DNA of 64,000 nt, taken from assembly GCF_041435335.1 (NCBI RefSeq), contig NZ_CP108430.1, positions 7,529,001-7,593,000 of the forward strand, written 5' to 3'. The stretch is from Streptomyces sp. NBC_01283 (GTDB taxonomy: Bacteria; Actinomycetota; Actinomycetes; Streptomycetales; Streptomycetaceae). Positions 1 through 14,018 of the stretch are shown here, in pieces. Every line of letters starts with the position of its first letter. The stretch's first letter is position 1. A program made the translations under genes and the position numbers. A model generated the notes under the pieces. It saw nothing but the letters and a program-made list of their open reading frames with translations. It ran no database searches and was not told where the DNA came from.

Positions 1-3282
<3,282 letters not shown>

Positions 3283-3288
3283 CAGCCC

Positions 3289-3324
3289 ACCAGGGGGACA
3301 CCGATCCGGTGTCCCCCTTCTGGT
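3289..3324 (+). terminator. Hairpin between carB and pyrD
   Basis: The arm GGGGGACACC (3293-3302) pairs with GGTGTCCCCC (3308-3317), and ACCAG/CTGGT extend the base. The loop is five bases. It begins a few bases after the carB stop and ends just before the pyrD ribosome-binding site. There is no long T-run, as is usual for high-GC terminators. It could cause partial termination or protect the carB 3' end, because pyrD and pyrF appear to belong to the same unit. Confidence 0.6.
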
Positions 3325-3346
3325 GAGCACACCTGAGGACACGTAC

Positions 3347-4453
3347 ATGTACAAGTTTTTCTTCGACCTCGTCTTCAAGCGCATGGACCCGGAGCAGGCC
3401 CACTACCTGGCCTTCCGCTGGATCCGGCTCGCGGCCCGTATCCCCGTGCTGCGCACCTTCGTCGCGGCCGTGCTCGCGCCGCGCCACAAGGAGCTGCGCA
3501 CCCAGGCCTTCGGGCTGCGGATGCACGGGCCCTTCGGCCTCGCGGCGGGCTTCGACAAGAACGCCGTGGCGATCGACGGCATGTCGATGCTGGGCTTCGA
3601 CCACATCGAGATCGGCACCGTCACGGGGGAGCCGCAGCCCGGCAACCCCAAGAAGCGGCTGTTCCGCCTCGTGCAGGACCGTGCGCTGATCAACCGCATG
3701 GGATTCAACAACGAGGGCTCCGCGGCCGTGGCCGAGCGCCTGGGCGCCCGCAAGGCCGTCTTCAAGACGGTCGTGGGCGTGAACATCGGCAAGACCAAGG
3801 TCGTCCCCGAGGAGGAGGCCGCCGCCGACTACGTGAAGTCGACCGAGCGGCTCGCCGCCCACGCCGACTACCTCGTGGTGAATGTGTCCTCCCCGAACAC
3901 CCCCGGCCTGCGCAACCTCCAGGCCACGGAGTCGCTGCGGCCGCTGCTGTCCGCCGTACGCGATGCGGCCGACCGGAGCGTCACCGGACGGCGCGTGCCG
4001 CTCCTCGTGAAGATCGCCCCCGACCTCGCGGACGAGGACATCGACGCGGTCGCCGACCTGGCCGTCGAGCTCGGCCTGGACGGCATCATCGCGACGAACA
4101 CGACCATCGCGCGCGAGAGCCTCGGTTTGCAATCCGAACCTTCGCTCTACGGAGAGACCGGCGGCCTTTCCGGGGCGCCCCTCAAGGAGCGCTCCCTGGA
4201 GGTCCTGCGCCGCCTCTACGCGCGCGTGGGCGACCGCATCACGCTCGTGGGCGTCGGCGGCATCGAGAACGCCGAGGACGCCTGGCAGCGCATCCTCGCG
4301 GGCGCCACCCTGGTGCAGGGCTACAGCGCGTTCATCTACGAAGGGCCCTTCTGGGGCCGCGCGATCCACAAGGGTCTTGCCGCCCGGCTGAACACCTCCC
4401 CGTACGCCACGCTCGCCGAGGCCGTCGGCGCCGACGTAAGGAAACCCCGATGA
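3347..4453 (+). CDS. pyrD: Dihydroorotate dehydrogenase, class 2 (quinone)
   Basis: Oxidises dihydroorotate to orotate with membrane quinone as acceptor, the fourth step of pyrimidine synthesis. Length is 368 residues. An N-terminal amphipathic segment ([19 protein letters not shown]) is the class 2 membrane-association helix. Family signatures are [20 protein letters not shown] (substrate site) and [11 protein letters not shown] near residue 181, whose serine is the class 2 catalytic base; LVGVGGI near the C-terminus binds FMN phosphate. The ATG at 3347 is chosen over the in-frame GTG at 3323. It has a GAGGA ribosome-binding site eight bases upstream, while the GTG lies in the arm of the preceding hairpin. 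The stop overlaps the pyrF start as ATGA. Confidence 0.97.
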   Translation: MYKFFFDLVFKRMDPEQAHYLAFRWIRLAARIPVLRTFVAAVLAPRHKELRTQAFGLRMHGPFGLAAGFDKNAVAIDGMSMLGFDHIEIGTVTGEPQPGNPKKRLFRLVQDRALINRMGFNNEGSAAVAERLGARKAVFKTVVGVNIGKTKVVPEEEAAADYVKSTERLAAHADYLVVNVSSPNTPGLRNLQATESLRPLLSAVRDAADRSVTGRRVPLLVKIAPDLADEDIDAVADLAVELGLDGIIATNTTIARESLGLQSEPSLYGETGGLSGAPLKERSLEVLRRLYARVGDRITLVGVGGIENAEDAWQRILAGATLVQGYSAFIYEGPFWGRAIHKGLAARLNTSPYATLAEAVGADVRKPR

Positions 4454-5304
4454 CCAGCATGAGTGCCCTCGAACCCTTCGGTACGCGCCTGCGTCACGCC
4501 ATGGACGAGCGCGGTCCGCTCTGCGTCGGCATCGACCCGCACGCCTCCCTGCTGTCCGCCTGGGGCCTGAACGACGACGTCGCGGGCCTGGAGAAGTTCA
4601 CCGGCACCGTCGTCGAGGCGCTCGCCGGGAGCGTCGCGGTGTTCAAGCCGCAGAGCGCGTTCTTCGAGCGCTTCGGCTCGCGCGGCATCGCCGTCCTTGA
4701 GAAGGCGGTCCAGGAGCTGCGCGCGGCCGGGGCCCTGGTGGTCATGGACGCCAAGCGGGGCGACATCGGCTCGACGATGGCCGCGTACGCCGAGACCTTC
4801 CTGCACAAGGACTCGCCGCTGTTCTCCGACGCCCTCACCGTCTCGCCCTACCTCGGCTACGGCTCGCTGAAGCCGGCCGTCGACCTCGCGCGCGAGAACG
4901 GCACCGGACTCTTCGTGCTCGCCCTCACCTCCAACCCCGAGGGCGCCGAGGTGCAGCACGCGGTGCGCGCGGATGGCCGCACGATCGGCGCGACGATCCT
5001 TGGGCACCTGGCGGCGGAGAACGCCGGTGCGGAGCCCCTGGGCTCCTTCGGCGCAGTCGTAGGGGCCACGCTGGGCGACCTGTCGTCGTACGACCTGGCG
5101 GTCAACGGTCCGCTGCTCGCCCCCGGCATCGGGGCGCAGGGAGCCACCCCGGCCGATCTGCCGGGTGTCTTCGGGGACGCCGTGCGCAATGTCGTGCCGA
5201 GCGTCAGCCGCGGTGTCCTGCGGCACGGTCCCGACGCCGCGGGCCTTCGCGTCGCCGCGAGCCGCTTCGCGGACGAGATTCGCGAGGCCGTCGCCTCGGC
5301 CTGA
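4450..5304 (+). CDS. pyrF: Orotidine 5'-phosphate decarboxylase, type 2
   Basis: Converts OMP to UMP, the last step of de novo pyrimidine synthesis. The catalytic motif DAKRGDIGST starts near residue 100 and supplies the charged Asp-Lys-Asp set. CVGIDPHASLL near the N-terminus binds substrate. At 284 residues it is the longer type 2 form usual in mycobacteria and streptomycetes, rather than the roughly 230-residue enterobacterial form. Its ATG overlaps the pyrD stop by four bases, so the two are translationally coupled. A small inverted repeat (GGACGTG 5326-5332, CACGTCC 5339-5345) after the stop may end the transcript. Confidence 0.97.
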   Translation: MTSMSALEPFGTRLRHAMDERGPLCVGIDPHASLLSAWGLNDDVAGLEKFTGTVVEALAGSVAVFKPQSAFFERFGSRGIAVLEKAVQELRAAGALVVMDAKRGDIGSTMAAYAETFLHKDSPLFSDALTVSPYLGYGSLKPAVDLARENGTGLFVLALTSNPEGAEVQHAVRADGRTIGATILGHLAAENAGAEPLGSFGAVVGATLGDLSSYDLAVNGPLLAPGIGAQGATPADLPGVFGDAVRNVVPSVSRGVLRHGPDAAGLRVAASRFADEIREAVASA

Positions 5305-5441
5305 GGGTGTTTTTCCGCCTTCGAAGGACGTGTCCGGCCACGTCCCTACGTTTCGTTGATGCCTCGCCGGGCCAAATCCGGGGTGAAATGCCCGAAATGC
5401 ACACCTCGACAGAGGCTGACCAGGACTTTTCGTCTGTTCTC

Positions 5442-5471
5442 GCTGACTCTGGCGGCCATGCCCGCTAGTCT
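5442..5471 (+). promoter_or_regulatory. Possible housekeeping promoter of mihF
   Basis: GCTGAC at 5442-5447 and TAGTCT at 5466-5471 are separated by 18 bases, resembling the principal-sigma pattern TTGAC-N17/18-TAGRRT. It lies about 110 bases upstream of the mihF start, inside the 276-base pyrF-mihF gap. Assignment rests on motif match only. Confidence 0.35.
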
Positions 5472-5580
5472 CCGACGAGAGCGAACGGGCAAGCGCGTTG
5501 CACGTTGCTCACCAGGTGTGGGGCGACTAGGTTCCTCACCGGTCCGTATCCGACAGTTCGACATCCGAGGTGACGTAGGC

Positions 5581-5904
5581 GTGGCTCTTCCGCCCCTTAC
5601 CCCTGAACAGCGCGCAGCCGCGCTCGAAAAGGCCGCCGCGGCTCGCCGGGAGCGGGCCGAGGTCAAGAATCGACTCAAGCACTCCGGCGCCTCGCTTCAC
5701 GAGGTCATCAAGCAGGGTCAGGAGAACGATGTCATCGGCAAGATGAAGGTCTCCGCTCTCCTGGAGTCCCTGCCGGGCGTGGGCAAGGTCCGCGCCAAGC
5801 AGATCATGGAGCGACTTGGCATCTCCGAGAGCCGCCGTGTGCGGGGTCTCGGCTCCAACCAGATCGCCTCCTTGGAGCGTGAGTTCGGCGGTGGTCCTGC
5901 CTGA
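5581..5904 (+). CDS. mihF: Actinobacterial integration host factor (sIHF)
   Basis: Nucleoid-associated DNA-binding protein specific to actinobacteria. The Streptomyces member sIHF binds duplex DNA without strong sequence preference and affects condensation, sporulation and antibiotic production. The 107-residue product has a charged N-terminal helix ([24 protein letters not shown]) and a helix-two-turn-helix type core ([18 protein letters not shown]) with the GVGK loop that contacts the backbone. The GTG at 5581 is chosen because [15 protein letters not shown] is the known N-terminus of the family and GAGG sits ten bases upstream. The frame stays open another 75 codons upstream, but this is not conserved-looking protein. 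It sits directly before gmk and rpoZ, the standard Streptomyces order. Confidence 0.96.
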   Translation: MALPPLTPEQRAAALEKAAAARRERAEVKNRLKHSGASLHEVIKQGQENDVIGKMKVSALLESLPGVGKVRAKQIMERLGISESRRVRGLGSNQIASLEREFGGGPA

Positions 5905-5905
5905 C

Positions 5906-5936
5906 GTTCTCAGGCACTCCTGAGAACCTGGATAAT
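5906..5936 (+). promoter_or_regulatory. Inverted repeat and -10 box in front of gmk
   Basis: GTTCTCAGG (5906-5914) and CCTGAGAAC (5919-5927) form a perfect 9-bp stem with a four-base loop, one base after the mihF stop. It is followed at once by GATAAT (5931-5936), a good -10 hexamer whose expected start point falls on or next to the gmk ATG at 5943. The repeat may be a terminator for mihF, or an operator covering the -35 position of a gmk promoter. Confidence 0.5.
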
Positions 5937-5942
5937 CGCTGC

Positions 5943-6536
5943 ATGGCTGCAACATCCCGGGGGACGACCCCCGTGCCCCCGGACGTACGTCCGCGGCTGA
6001 CCGTGCTCTCCGGCCCTTCCGGGGTCGGCAAGAGCACGGTCGTCGCTCATATGCGCAAAGAACACCCCGAGGTCTGGCTCTCGGTCTCGGCCACCACCCG
6101 GAAGCCGCGCCCCGGCGAGAAGGACGGCGTTCATTACTTCTTCGTCTCCGACGATGAGATGGACAAGCTGATCGCCAACGGCGAGCTTCTGGAGTGGGCC
6201 GAGTTCGCGGGCAACCGCTACGGCACTCCACGGGGTGCCGTCCTCAAGCGCCTGGAGGCGGGCGAGCCCGTCCTCCTGGAGATCGATCTGCAGGGCGCGC
6301 GCCTGGTCCGCGAGTCGATGTCCGAGGCTCAGCTGGTGTTCCTCGCCCCGCCGAGCTGGGAAGAGCTGGTCCGCAGGCTCACCGGCCGGGGGACCGAGGC
6401 GCCCGAGGTGATCGAGCGCAGGCTCGGCGCGGCAAAGATCGAACTGGCCGCCGAGGCCGAGTTCGATACGACCCTGGTCAATACCTCCGTCGAGGATGTA
6501 GCGCGTGAGCTGCTAGCCTTGATGAAAGTTGTTTGA
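5943..6536 (+). CDS. gmk: Guanylate kinase
   Basis: Phosphorylates GMP to GDP with ATP. The P-loop GPSGVGKST is at residues 24-32. The GMP-binding lid and core motifs [19 protein letters not shown] and [16 protein letters not shown] are intact, and the 197-residue length is normal for a bacterial enzyme with a short extra N-terminus. There is no Shine-Dalgarno sequence in front of the ATG; a GATAAT box ends seven bases upstream instead, so the mRNA may be leaderless. It lies between mihF and rpoZ. Confidence 0.97.
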   Translation: MAATSRGTTPVPPDVRPRLTVLSGPSGVGKSTVVAHMRKEHPEVWLSVSATTRKPRPGEKDGVHYFFVSDDEMDKLIANGELLEWAEFAGNRYGTPRGAVLKRLEAGEPVLLEIDLQGARLVRESMSEAQLVFLAPPSWEELVRRLTGRGTEAPEVIERRLGAAKIELAAEAEFDTTLVNTSVEDVARELLALMKVV

Positions 6537-6610
6537 TCTTCTTCATCCTCAGTAACCCGGATTGACCTTCATTCCCCATTCGAAGGCCAATCCCCATCGG
6601 AAGGCAGAGA

Positions 6611-6883
6611 GTGTCCTCTTCCATCACTGCGCCCGAGGGCATCATCAACCCGCCGATTGATGAGCTCCTCGAAGCGACCGACTCGAAGTACAGCCTCGTG
6701 ATCTACGCCGCCAAGCGCGCGCGCCAGATCAACGCGTACTACTCGCAGCTCGGTGAGGGCCTGCTGGAGTACGTCGGCCCGCTGGTGGACACCCACGTCC
6801 ACGAGAAGCCGCTCTCGATCGCGCTCCGCGAGATCAACGCGGGTCTGCTGACGTCCGAGGCCATCGAGGGCCCGGCCCAGTAG
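6611..6883 (+). CDS. rpoZ: RNA polymerase omega subunit
   Basis: Small subunit that helps the beta-prime subunit fold and join RNA polymerase. The product has 90 residues and carries the conserved segments [26 protein letters not shown] (split here as the omega core) and [12 protein letters not shown]. The start is a GTG with GGAAGGCAGAGA just upstream. The gmk-rpoZ-coaBC order is the common one in actinobacteria. Confidence 0.97.
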   Translation: MSSSITAPEGIINPPIDELLEATDSKYSLVIYAAKRARQINAYYSQLGEGLLEYVGPLVDTHVHEKPLSIALREINAGLLTSEAIEGPAQ

Positions 6884-6912
6884 TCGCAGTTCTTTTCTTG
6901 CAGTTCTTCAGC

Positions 6913-6943
6913 ACAGGCCCGGCAGCGCGACTGCCGGGCCTGT
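6913..6943 (+). terminator. Terminator after rpoZ
   Basis: ACAGGCCCGGCAG (6913-6925) and CTGCCGGGCCTGT (6931-6943) form a perfect 13-bp stem with the loop CGCGA, preceded by a T-rich stretch, 30 bases after the rpoZ stop. It should end the gmk-rpoZ transcript before coaBC. Confidence 0.8.
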
Positions 6944-7001
6944 GGTGTGTCATGGAGTCGTACGTCCCCGAATGCGGGGATCAGAAGTGCGGGGAGGCAC
7001 G

Positions 7002-8222
7002 GTGGGCAAGCCCAAGGTCGTTCTGGGGGTCAGCGGCGGAATCGCCGCGTACAAGGCCTGTGAGCTGCTGCGGCGGCTGACCGAGTCGGGCCATGACGTG
7101 CGCGTCGTGCCGACCGATTCCGCGCTGCACTTCGTGGGCGCGGCCACCTGGTCGGCGCTGTCCGGCAACCCGGTCTCGACCGAGGTGTGGGACTCCGTCC
7201 ACGAGGTGCCGCACGTCCGGATCGGCCAGTCCGCCGACGTCGTGATCGTCGCCCCGGCGACGGCCGACATGATGGCCAAGGCGGCCCACGGCCTCGCCGG
7301 CGACCTCCTGACGAACACGCTCCTCACCGCCCGCTGTCCGGTGATCTTCGCGCCCGCCATGCACACGGAGATGTGGGAGCACCCGGCCACCCAGGAGAAC
7401 GTCGCCACGCTGCGCCGCCGCGGCGCCCTCGTCGTCGAGCCCGCCGTCGGCCGCCTCACGGGCGTGGACACGGGCAAGGGCCGCTTCCCCGACCCGGTGG
7501 AGCTCTTCGAGGTCGTACGCCGTGTCCTGGCGCGCGGAGACCTGGACCGCGACCTCGCGGGGCGGCACGTCGTCGTCAGCGCGGGCGGGACGCGCGAGCC
7601 GCTCGACCCGGTCCGCTTCCTGGGCAACCGCTCCTCCGGCAAGCAGGGGTACGCGCTGGCCCGCAGTGCGGCGGCGCGGGGTGCCCGCGTCACGCTCCTG
7701 TCGGCGAACGCGGCGCTGCCGGACCCGGCGGGCGTCGACATCGTGCACGTCGGAACCGCCGTCCAGCTCCGCGAGGCGGCCCTGAAGGCGTCCGCGGACG
7801 CCGACGCCGTGGTGATGGCCGCGGCCGTGGCCGATTTCCGCCCCGAGACGTACGCGGCAGGAAAGATCAAGAAAAAGGACGGCCAGGAGCCGGCCCCGAT
7901 CGCCCTGGTCCGCAACCCCGACATCCTCGCCGAGCTCGCCGGGATCGCTGCCGAGAGGCCGCGCCCCGGCCAGGTCGTCGTCGGCTTCGCCGCGGAGACC
8001 GACGACGTGCTCGCCAACGGCCGCGCCAAACTGGAGCGCAAGGGCTGTGACCTGCTCGTCGTCAACGAGGTCGGCGAGCGCAAGACGTTCGGCTCCGAGG
8101 AGAACGAGGCGGTCGTGCTCGGCGCCGACGGCAGTGAGACGCCCGTTCCCTACGGCCCCAAGGAAGCGCTCGCGGACACGGTCTGGGATCTCGTCGCCGA
8201 ACGGCTGCCGAAGAATTCCTGA
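7002..8222 (+). CDS. coaBC: Bifunctional phosphopantothenoylcysteine decarboxylase / phosphopantothenate-cysteine ligase
   Basis: Carries out two steps of coenzyme A synthesis: ligation of cysteine to 4'-phosphopantothenate (CoaB) and FMN-dependent decarboxylation to 4'-phosphopantetheine (CoaC). The first ~180 residues are the flavoprotein CoaC half ([39 protein letters not shown]). The second half is the CoaB half ([33 protein letters not shown]). The GTG at 7002 has GGGGAGG upstream and begins with the typical [13 protein letters not shown]. An in-frame ATG at 6942 would lie inside the rpoZ terminator. The length of 406 residues is normal. Confidence 0.96.
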   Translation: MGKPKVVLGVSGGIAAYKACELLRRLTESGHDVRVVPTDSALHFVGAATWSALSGNPVSTEVWDSVHEVPHVRIGQSADVVIVAPATADMMAKAAHGLAGDLLTNTLLTARCPVIFAPAMHTEMWEHPATQENVATLRRRGALVVEPAVGRLTGVDTGKGRFPDPVELFEVVRRVLARGDLDRDLAGRHVVVSAGGTREPLDPVRFLGNRSSGKQGYALARSAAARGARVTLLSANAALPDPAGVDIVHVGTAVQLREAALKASADADAVVMAAAVADFRPETYAAGKIKKKDGQEPAPIALVRNPDILAELAGIAAERPRPGQVVVGFAAETDDVLANGRAKLERKGCDLLVVNEVGERKTFGSEENEAVVLGADGSETPVPYGPKEALADTVWDLVAERLPKNS

Positions 8223-8227
8223 AGAGA

Positions 8228-8280
8228 ACAGGGGCTGCCCCTAGAAGAATCCCCCTGTCGAAACGACAGCAAAACAGGGG
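8228..8280 (+). promoter_or_regulatory. Competing hairpins in the coaBC-metK gap
   Basis: The 314-base gap holds two copies of ACAGGGG (8228-8234 and 8274-8280) flanking a single complementary CCCCTGT (8252-8258), so only one can pair at a time. A third, local hairpin CTGTCG-AAA-CGACAG (8255-8269) excludes both. This may be a terminator for coaBC or a switch in a metK leader. The rest of the gap contains no gene that I can support and no riboswitch consensus that I recognise. Confidence 0.4.
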
Positions 8281-8536
8281 TGTAAACCTGGCCTCAAATG
8301 GCACAATCGACCCACTGGGCGCCTCAAACCCGGGAAATTCGGGCGTGAGGCCCTCTGGTGGAGACCGATCGTCGTACCGCACAATGCAGTGCCGCAGGTC
8401 ACAGCACTCCCAAGTGGCGAGACACGTGGTCCGGCGGCCGAGTGTGACCGATAAACTGGTCTCGGACGACGCCGGGCGCAGCTCCCGGCCGTCCACCAAT
8501 GATCAGCCAGCAGCCGCTGCAACCACAGGGAGCGAT

Positions 8537-9745
8537 GTGTCCCGCCGTCTCTTCACCTCGGAGTCCGTGACCGAGGGTCACCCCGACAAGATCGCTGACC
8601 AGATCAGCGACACCATTCTCGACGCGCTCCTGCGGGAGGACCCGAAATCCCGGGTCGCCGTGGAGACGTTGATCACCACCGGCCTGGTGCACGTGGCCGG
8701 CGAGGTCACGACCAAGGCGTACGCGCCGATCGCGCAGCTGGTGCGCGACAAGATCCTCGAGATCGGCTACGACTCCTCGAAGAAGGGCTTCGACGGCGCC
8801 TCCTGCGGCGTCTCGGTGTCCATCGGCTCGCAGTCCCCCGACATCGCTCAGGGCGTCGACACGGCGTACGAGAAGCGTGTCGAGGGTGATGAGGATGAGC
8901 TCGACAAGCAGGGCGCGGGCGACCAGGGCCTGATGTTCGGCTACGCCTGCGACGAGACGCCGGAGCTGATGCCGCTCCCGATCCACCTCGCGCACCGTCT
9001 CTCGCGCCGCCTCTCCGAGGTCCGCAAGAACGGGACCATCCCGTACCTGCGCCCCGACGGCAAGACCCAGGTCACCATCGAGTACGACGGCGACAAGGCC
9101 GTCCGCCTCGACACGGTGGTCGTCTCCTCCCAGCACGCCTCGGACATCGACCTGGACTCGCTCCTGGCCCCCGACATCCGCGAGTTCGTCGTCGAGCCCG
9201 AGCTGAAGGCGCTCCTCGAGGACGGCATCAAGCTGGAGACCGACGGCTACCGCCTCCTGGTCAACCCGACCGGCCGCTTCGAGATCGGCGGCCCGATGGG
9301 CGACGCCGGCCTCACCGGCCGCAAGATCATCATCGACACGTACGGCGGCATGGCCCGCCACGGCGGCGGCGCCTTCTCCGGCAAGGACCCGTCCAAGGTC
9401 GACCGCTCGGCCGCGTACGCGATGCGCTGGGTCGCCAAGAACGTCGTCGCCGCCGGCCTCGCGGCCCGCTGCGAGGTCCAGGTCGCCTACGCGATCGGCA
9501 AGGCCGAGCCGGTGGGCCTGTTCGTGGAGACCTTCGGCACGGCCACGGTCGACACCGACAAGATCGAGGCCGCCATCGCCGAGGTCTTCGACCTCCGCCC
9601 GGCCGCGATCATCCGCGACCTGGACCTGCTGCGCCCGATCTACGCCCAGACCGCCGCGTACGGCCACTTCGGCCGCGCGATCCCCGACTTCACGTGGGAG
9701 CGGACGGACCGGGTGGACGCGTTGCGGAAGGCTGCGGGGCTGTAA
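8537..9745 (+). CDS. metK: S-adenosylmethionine synthase
   Basis: Makes SAM from methionine and ATP; in streptomycetes its dosage also influences antibiotic production. All three family motifs are present: [12 protein letters not shown] at the N-terminus, [12 protein letters not shown] in the middle, and [19 protein letters not shown] near residue 275. The GTG start at 8537 ([18 protein letters not shown]) gives 402 residues, the usual Streptomyces length. It has GGGAG just upstream, whereas the frame stays open upstream only in non-conserved sequence. A strong terminator follows. Confidence 0.98.
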   Translation: MSRRLFTSESVTEGHPDKIADQISDTILDALLREDPKSRVAVETLITTGLVHVAGEVTTKAYAPIAQLVRDKILEIGYDSSKKGFDGASCGVSVSIGSQSPDIAQGVDTAYEKRVEGDEDELDKQGAGDQGLMFGYACDETPELMPLPIHLAHRLSRRLSEVRKNGTIPYLRPDGKTQVTIEYDGDKAVRLDTVVVSSQHASDIDLDSLLAPDIREFVVEPELKALLEDGIKLETDGYRLLVNPTGRFEIGGPMGDAGLTGRKIIIDTYGGMARHGGGAFSGKDPSKVDRSAAYAMRWVAKNVVAAGLAARCEVQVAYAIGKAEPVGLFVETFGTATVDTDKIEAAIAEVFDLRPAAIIRDLDLLRPIYAQTAAYGHFGRAIPDFTWERTDRVDALRKAAGL

Positions 9746-9767
9746 GCACGCCTCGCTCAGCGAGTTC

Positions 9768-9812
9768 CGACGAAGCCCGGAGCCCCTCTGGTGGGGGTGC
9801 CGGGCTTCGTCG
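9768..9812 (+). terminator. Terminator after metK
   Basis: CGACGAAGCCCGG (9768-9780) pairs perfectly with CCGGGCTTCGTCG (9800-9812), and CCCC/GGGG within the loop can extend the stem. It lies 23 bases after the metK stop. Confidence 0.85.
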
Positions 9813-9870
9813 TGCCGCGGGGGATATCGGGCTCGTGGCCGTGTCAGTGGGGTCTGGTAGGAATGCTGCT

Positions 9871-12018
9871 GTGAGCAGCGAGAACCAGAGGTCTGAGGGG
9901 GGCGGCGGGGCCGAGCCTCCGGAGCAGCTTGCGCTTATTCGGGAGGCTGTGCGGAAGGCCGAGGTGCCGCGGGCCAAGCCTCGGACGTGGCGGGGGGCCG
10001 CGTTGGCGAAGAGTCTGCCCGTGGCCCGGGTGCTGGTGGACAAGGGTGTGCTGCATCTTGACCGGTACTTCGACTACGCGGTGCCCGAGGAGCTGGACGA
10101 GCAGGCGCAGCCCGGGGTGCGGGTGCGGGTGCGGTTCGGGGCCGGGACGCGGAACGTGCGCAGTGGGCGGCGTGAGGGCGGGGGGCTGATCGACGGGTTC
10201 CTCGTGGAGCGGGTCGCCGAGTCGGACTACTCCGGGCCGCTGGCCGCGCTCGCGCAGGTCGTCTCGCCCGAGCCCGTGCTTGAGGGGGAGTTGCTCGGGC
10301 TTGCCCGGGCCGTGGCCGATCGGTACGCGGGCAGCCTCGCCGACGTGCTGCAGCTGGCCGTTCCGCCTCGGCACGCTCGGGCCGAGGCCCGGGCGACGGG
10401 GGAGACTCCGGCGCCTCCGGCCGCACCTGACGCGGGGTCCTGGCGGCGGTACGGACATGGGGCGGAGTTCCTCGGGGCGCTGGCCTCGGGGGGTGCGCCG
10501 CGGGCCGTGTGGACCGCCCTTCCCGGGCCCGAGTGGGCCGAGGAGATCGCGCGGGCCGTGCAGGCGACTCTGGCGTCGGGGCGGGGGGCCCTGGTCGTCG
10601 TGCCCGCCGGGCGGCCCGCTGCGAGGGTCGATGCGGCCCTGACCCAGCTCATGGGGGCGGGCCAGCATGCCCTGCTCACCGCTGACGTGGGGCAGGAGCG
10701 GCGGTATCGGGAGTGGCTCTCCGTGCGGCGCGGTGCCGTGCGGGCCGTCGTGGGCACCCGGGCCGCCATGTTCGCCCCCGTACGGAATCTCGGGCTCGTC
10801 GTGATCTGGGACGACGGCGATGCCAGCCACAGTGATGACAACGCTCCCTTTCCGCATGTCCGTGAGGTGCTTGAGCTGCGTGCCTCGCGGGACAAGTGCG
10901 GCTTTCTGCTGGGGAGTTGGAGTTGCACGGTTGAGGCCGCGCAGCTGGTGGAGAGCGGGTGGGCGGCGCCGTTGGTCGCCGATCGCGAGCAGGTGCGGGG
11001 GGCCGCGCCGCTCGTACGGACCGTGGGGGACGGAGACCTTGCCCGGGACGAGGCCGCCCGGGCCGCGCGGCTTCCGACCCTTGCCTGGAACGTGGTGCGG
11101 GAGGGGCTGAAGCACGGGCCCGTGCTGGTCCAGGTGCCGCGTCGGGGGTACGTGCCCCGGCTCGCCTGCGACAGGTGCCGGCAGCCCGCGCGGTGCCGGC
11201 ACTGTGCGGGGCCGTTGGAGGCGCGGGACGGCGGCGGGCTGTGGTGCGGCTGGTGCGGGGTGGCCGAAGGCGCCTGGCACTGCGGGGAGTGCGGGGGTTT
11301 CCGGCTGCGGGCGCAGGTGGTCGGGGCGCGGCGTACGGCCGAGGAGTTGGGGCGGGCGTTTCCCGCGGTGCCGGTGCGGACGTCGGGGCGGGAGCAGGTT
11401 CTCGACACCGTGCCGGGGGCGCCCGCGCTGGTGGTGAGTACACCGGGGGCGGAGCCCGTCGCCGAGGGCGGCTACGCCGCTGCCCTGCTGCTCGACGGGT
11501 GGGCCATGCTGGGGCGGCCCGATCTGCGGGCCGGGGAGGAAGCGCTGCGGCGGTGGATCGGGGCCTCCGCCCTGGTGCGGCCCCAAGGGGCGGGCGGCAC
11601 CGTGGTGGTCGTCGCCGAGCCGACCCTGCGGCCCGTGCAGGCCCTTGTGCGGTGGGATCCCGTGGGGCATGCGGTGCGGGAGCTCTCCGAGCGGGCCGAG
11701 CTGGGGTTTCCGCCCGTGTCGCGGATGGCCTCCGTGGCGGGCACCTCGGAGGCGCTCACCGAGTTCCTCGCGGCGGCCGAACTTCCGGGGGACGCGGTGG
11801 TGTTGGGGCCCGTTCCCGTGCCGGACGCGGGGCCCGGCCCCGCGCGCCGGGCGGGGGCGGCGCCGGCCGGGGAGCGGTGGGAGCGGGTGCTGGTCCGGGT
11901 GCCGCCGGGCAGCGGCGCGGCGCTTGCCGCCGCGCTGAAGGCGGCTCAGGCCGCGCGGATGGCCCGGGGGGCCGGGGAGCCTGTACGGATCCGGGTCGAC
12001 CCACTGGACATCGGCTAG
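9871..12018 (+). CDS. priA: PriA-like primosomal protein N', lacking helicase motifs
   Basis: Homologue of the replication-restart protein PriA. The N-terminal DNA-binding domain (LPVARVLVDKGVLHLDRYFDYAVPEEL) and the cysteine-rich zinc region (CDRCRQPARCRHC, then CGWC and CGEC, about residues 430-475) are present. The Walker A segment GxTGSGKTE is absent, and the DEAH box position reads WDDGDA. It should therefore bind DNA and partners but not unwind DNA, as is usual for actinobacterial members. The GTG at 9871 (VSSENQRSEGG) is preferred, with GTAGGA upstream; longer in-frame options run back across the metK terminator. Length is 715 residues. The start is uncertain by up to a few dozen codons. 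Confidence 0.9.
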   Translation: MSSENQRSEGGGGAEPPEQLALIREAVRKAEVPRAKPRTWRGAALAKSLPVARVLVDKGVLHLDRYFDYAVPEELDEQAQPGVRVRVRFGAGTRNVRSGRREGGGLIDGFLVERVAESDYSGPLAALAQVVSPEPVLEGELLGLARAVADRYAGSLADVLQLAVPPRHARAEARATGETPAPPAAPDAGSWRRYGHGAEFLGALASGGAPRAVWTALPGPEWAEEIARAVQATLASGRGALVVVPAGRPAARVDAALTQLMGAGQHALLTADVGQERRYREWLSVRRGAVRAVVGTRAAMFAPVRNLGLVVIWDDGDASHSDDNAPFPHVREVLELRASRDKCGFLLGSWSCTVEAAQLVESGWAAPLVADREQVRGAAPLVRTVGDGDLARDEAARAARLPTLAWNVVREGLKHGPVLVQVPRRGYVPRLACDRCRQPARCRHCAGPLEARDGGGLWCGWCGVAEGAWHCGECGGFRLRAQVVGARRTAEELGRAFPAVPVRTSGREQVLDTVPGAPALVVSTPGAEPVAEGGYAAALLLDGWAMLGRPDLRAGEEALRRWIGASALVRPQGAGGTVVVVAEPTLRPVQALVRWDPVGHAVRELSERAELGFPPVSRMASVAGTSEALTEFLAAAELPGDAVVLGPVPVPDAGPGPARRAGAAPAGERWERVLVRVPPGSGAALAAALKAAQAARMARGAGEPVRIRVDPLDIG

Positions 12019-12077
12019 GCCGCCCTTTCGTGCAGTGCCTGCCTCTCCGGGGGCCGGCGCCTGCTGCTCAAAAACGA

Positions 12078-12119
12078 CGGCGGCTGCCCGCACCGGGGAA
12101 ACCGGTAGGACAGCCGCCG
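12078..12119. terminator. Bidirectional terminator between priA and the HTH gene
   Basis: CGGCGGCTG (12078-12086) pairs with CAGCCGCCG (12111-12119), with an inner ACCGG/CCGGT pair. The genes converge here, so the hairpin can serve both. Confidence 0.7.
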
Positions 12120-12143
12120 AGTTGTCGTGCTCAGCCGTCGTGC

Positions 12144-13984
<1,841 letters not shown>

Positions 13985-14018
13985 ATAGGTTCAACCCCCA
14001 TCCACTAGCGGAGCACCT

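Noticed and set aside
3323..3346. Upstream GTG start for pyrD
   Set aside because: It lies in the arm of the carB-pyrD hairpin and has no ribosome-binding site; the ATG at 3347 has both site and family fit.
5356..5580. 75-codon N-terminal extension of mihF
   Set aside because: The known family starts at [10 protein letters not shown], and the extension would cover the probable promoter.
8402..8460. metK promoter with -10 TAAACT at 8452
   Set aside because: No acceptable -35 hexamer lies at the right distance, so it was not listed.
9694..9870. N-terminal extension of priA into metK and its terminator
   Set aside because: It crosses a strong terminator hairpin and is not conserved-looking.
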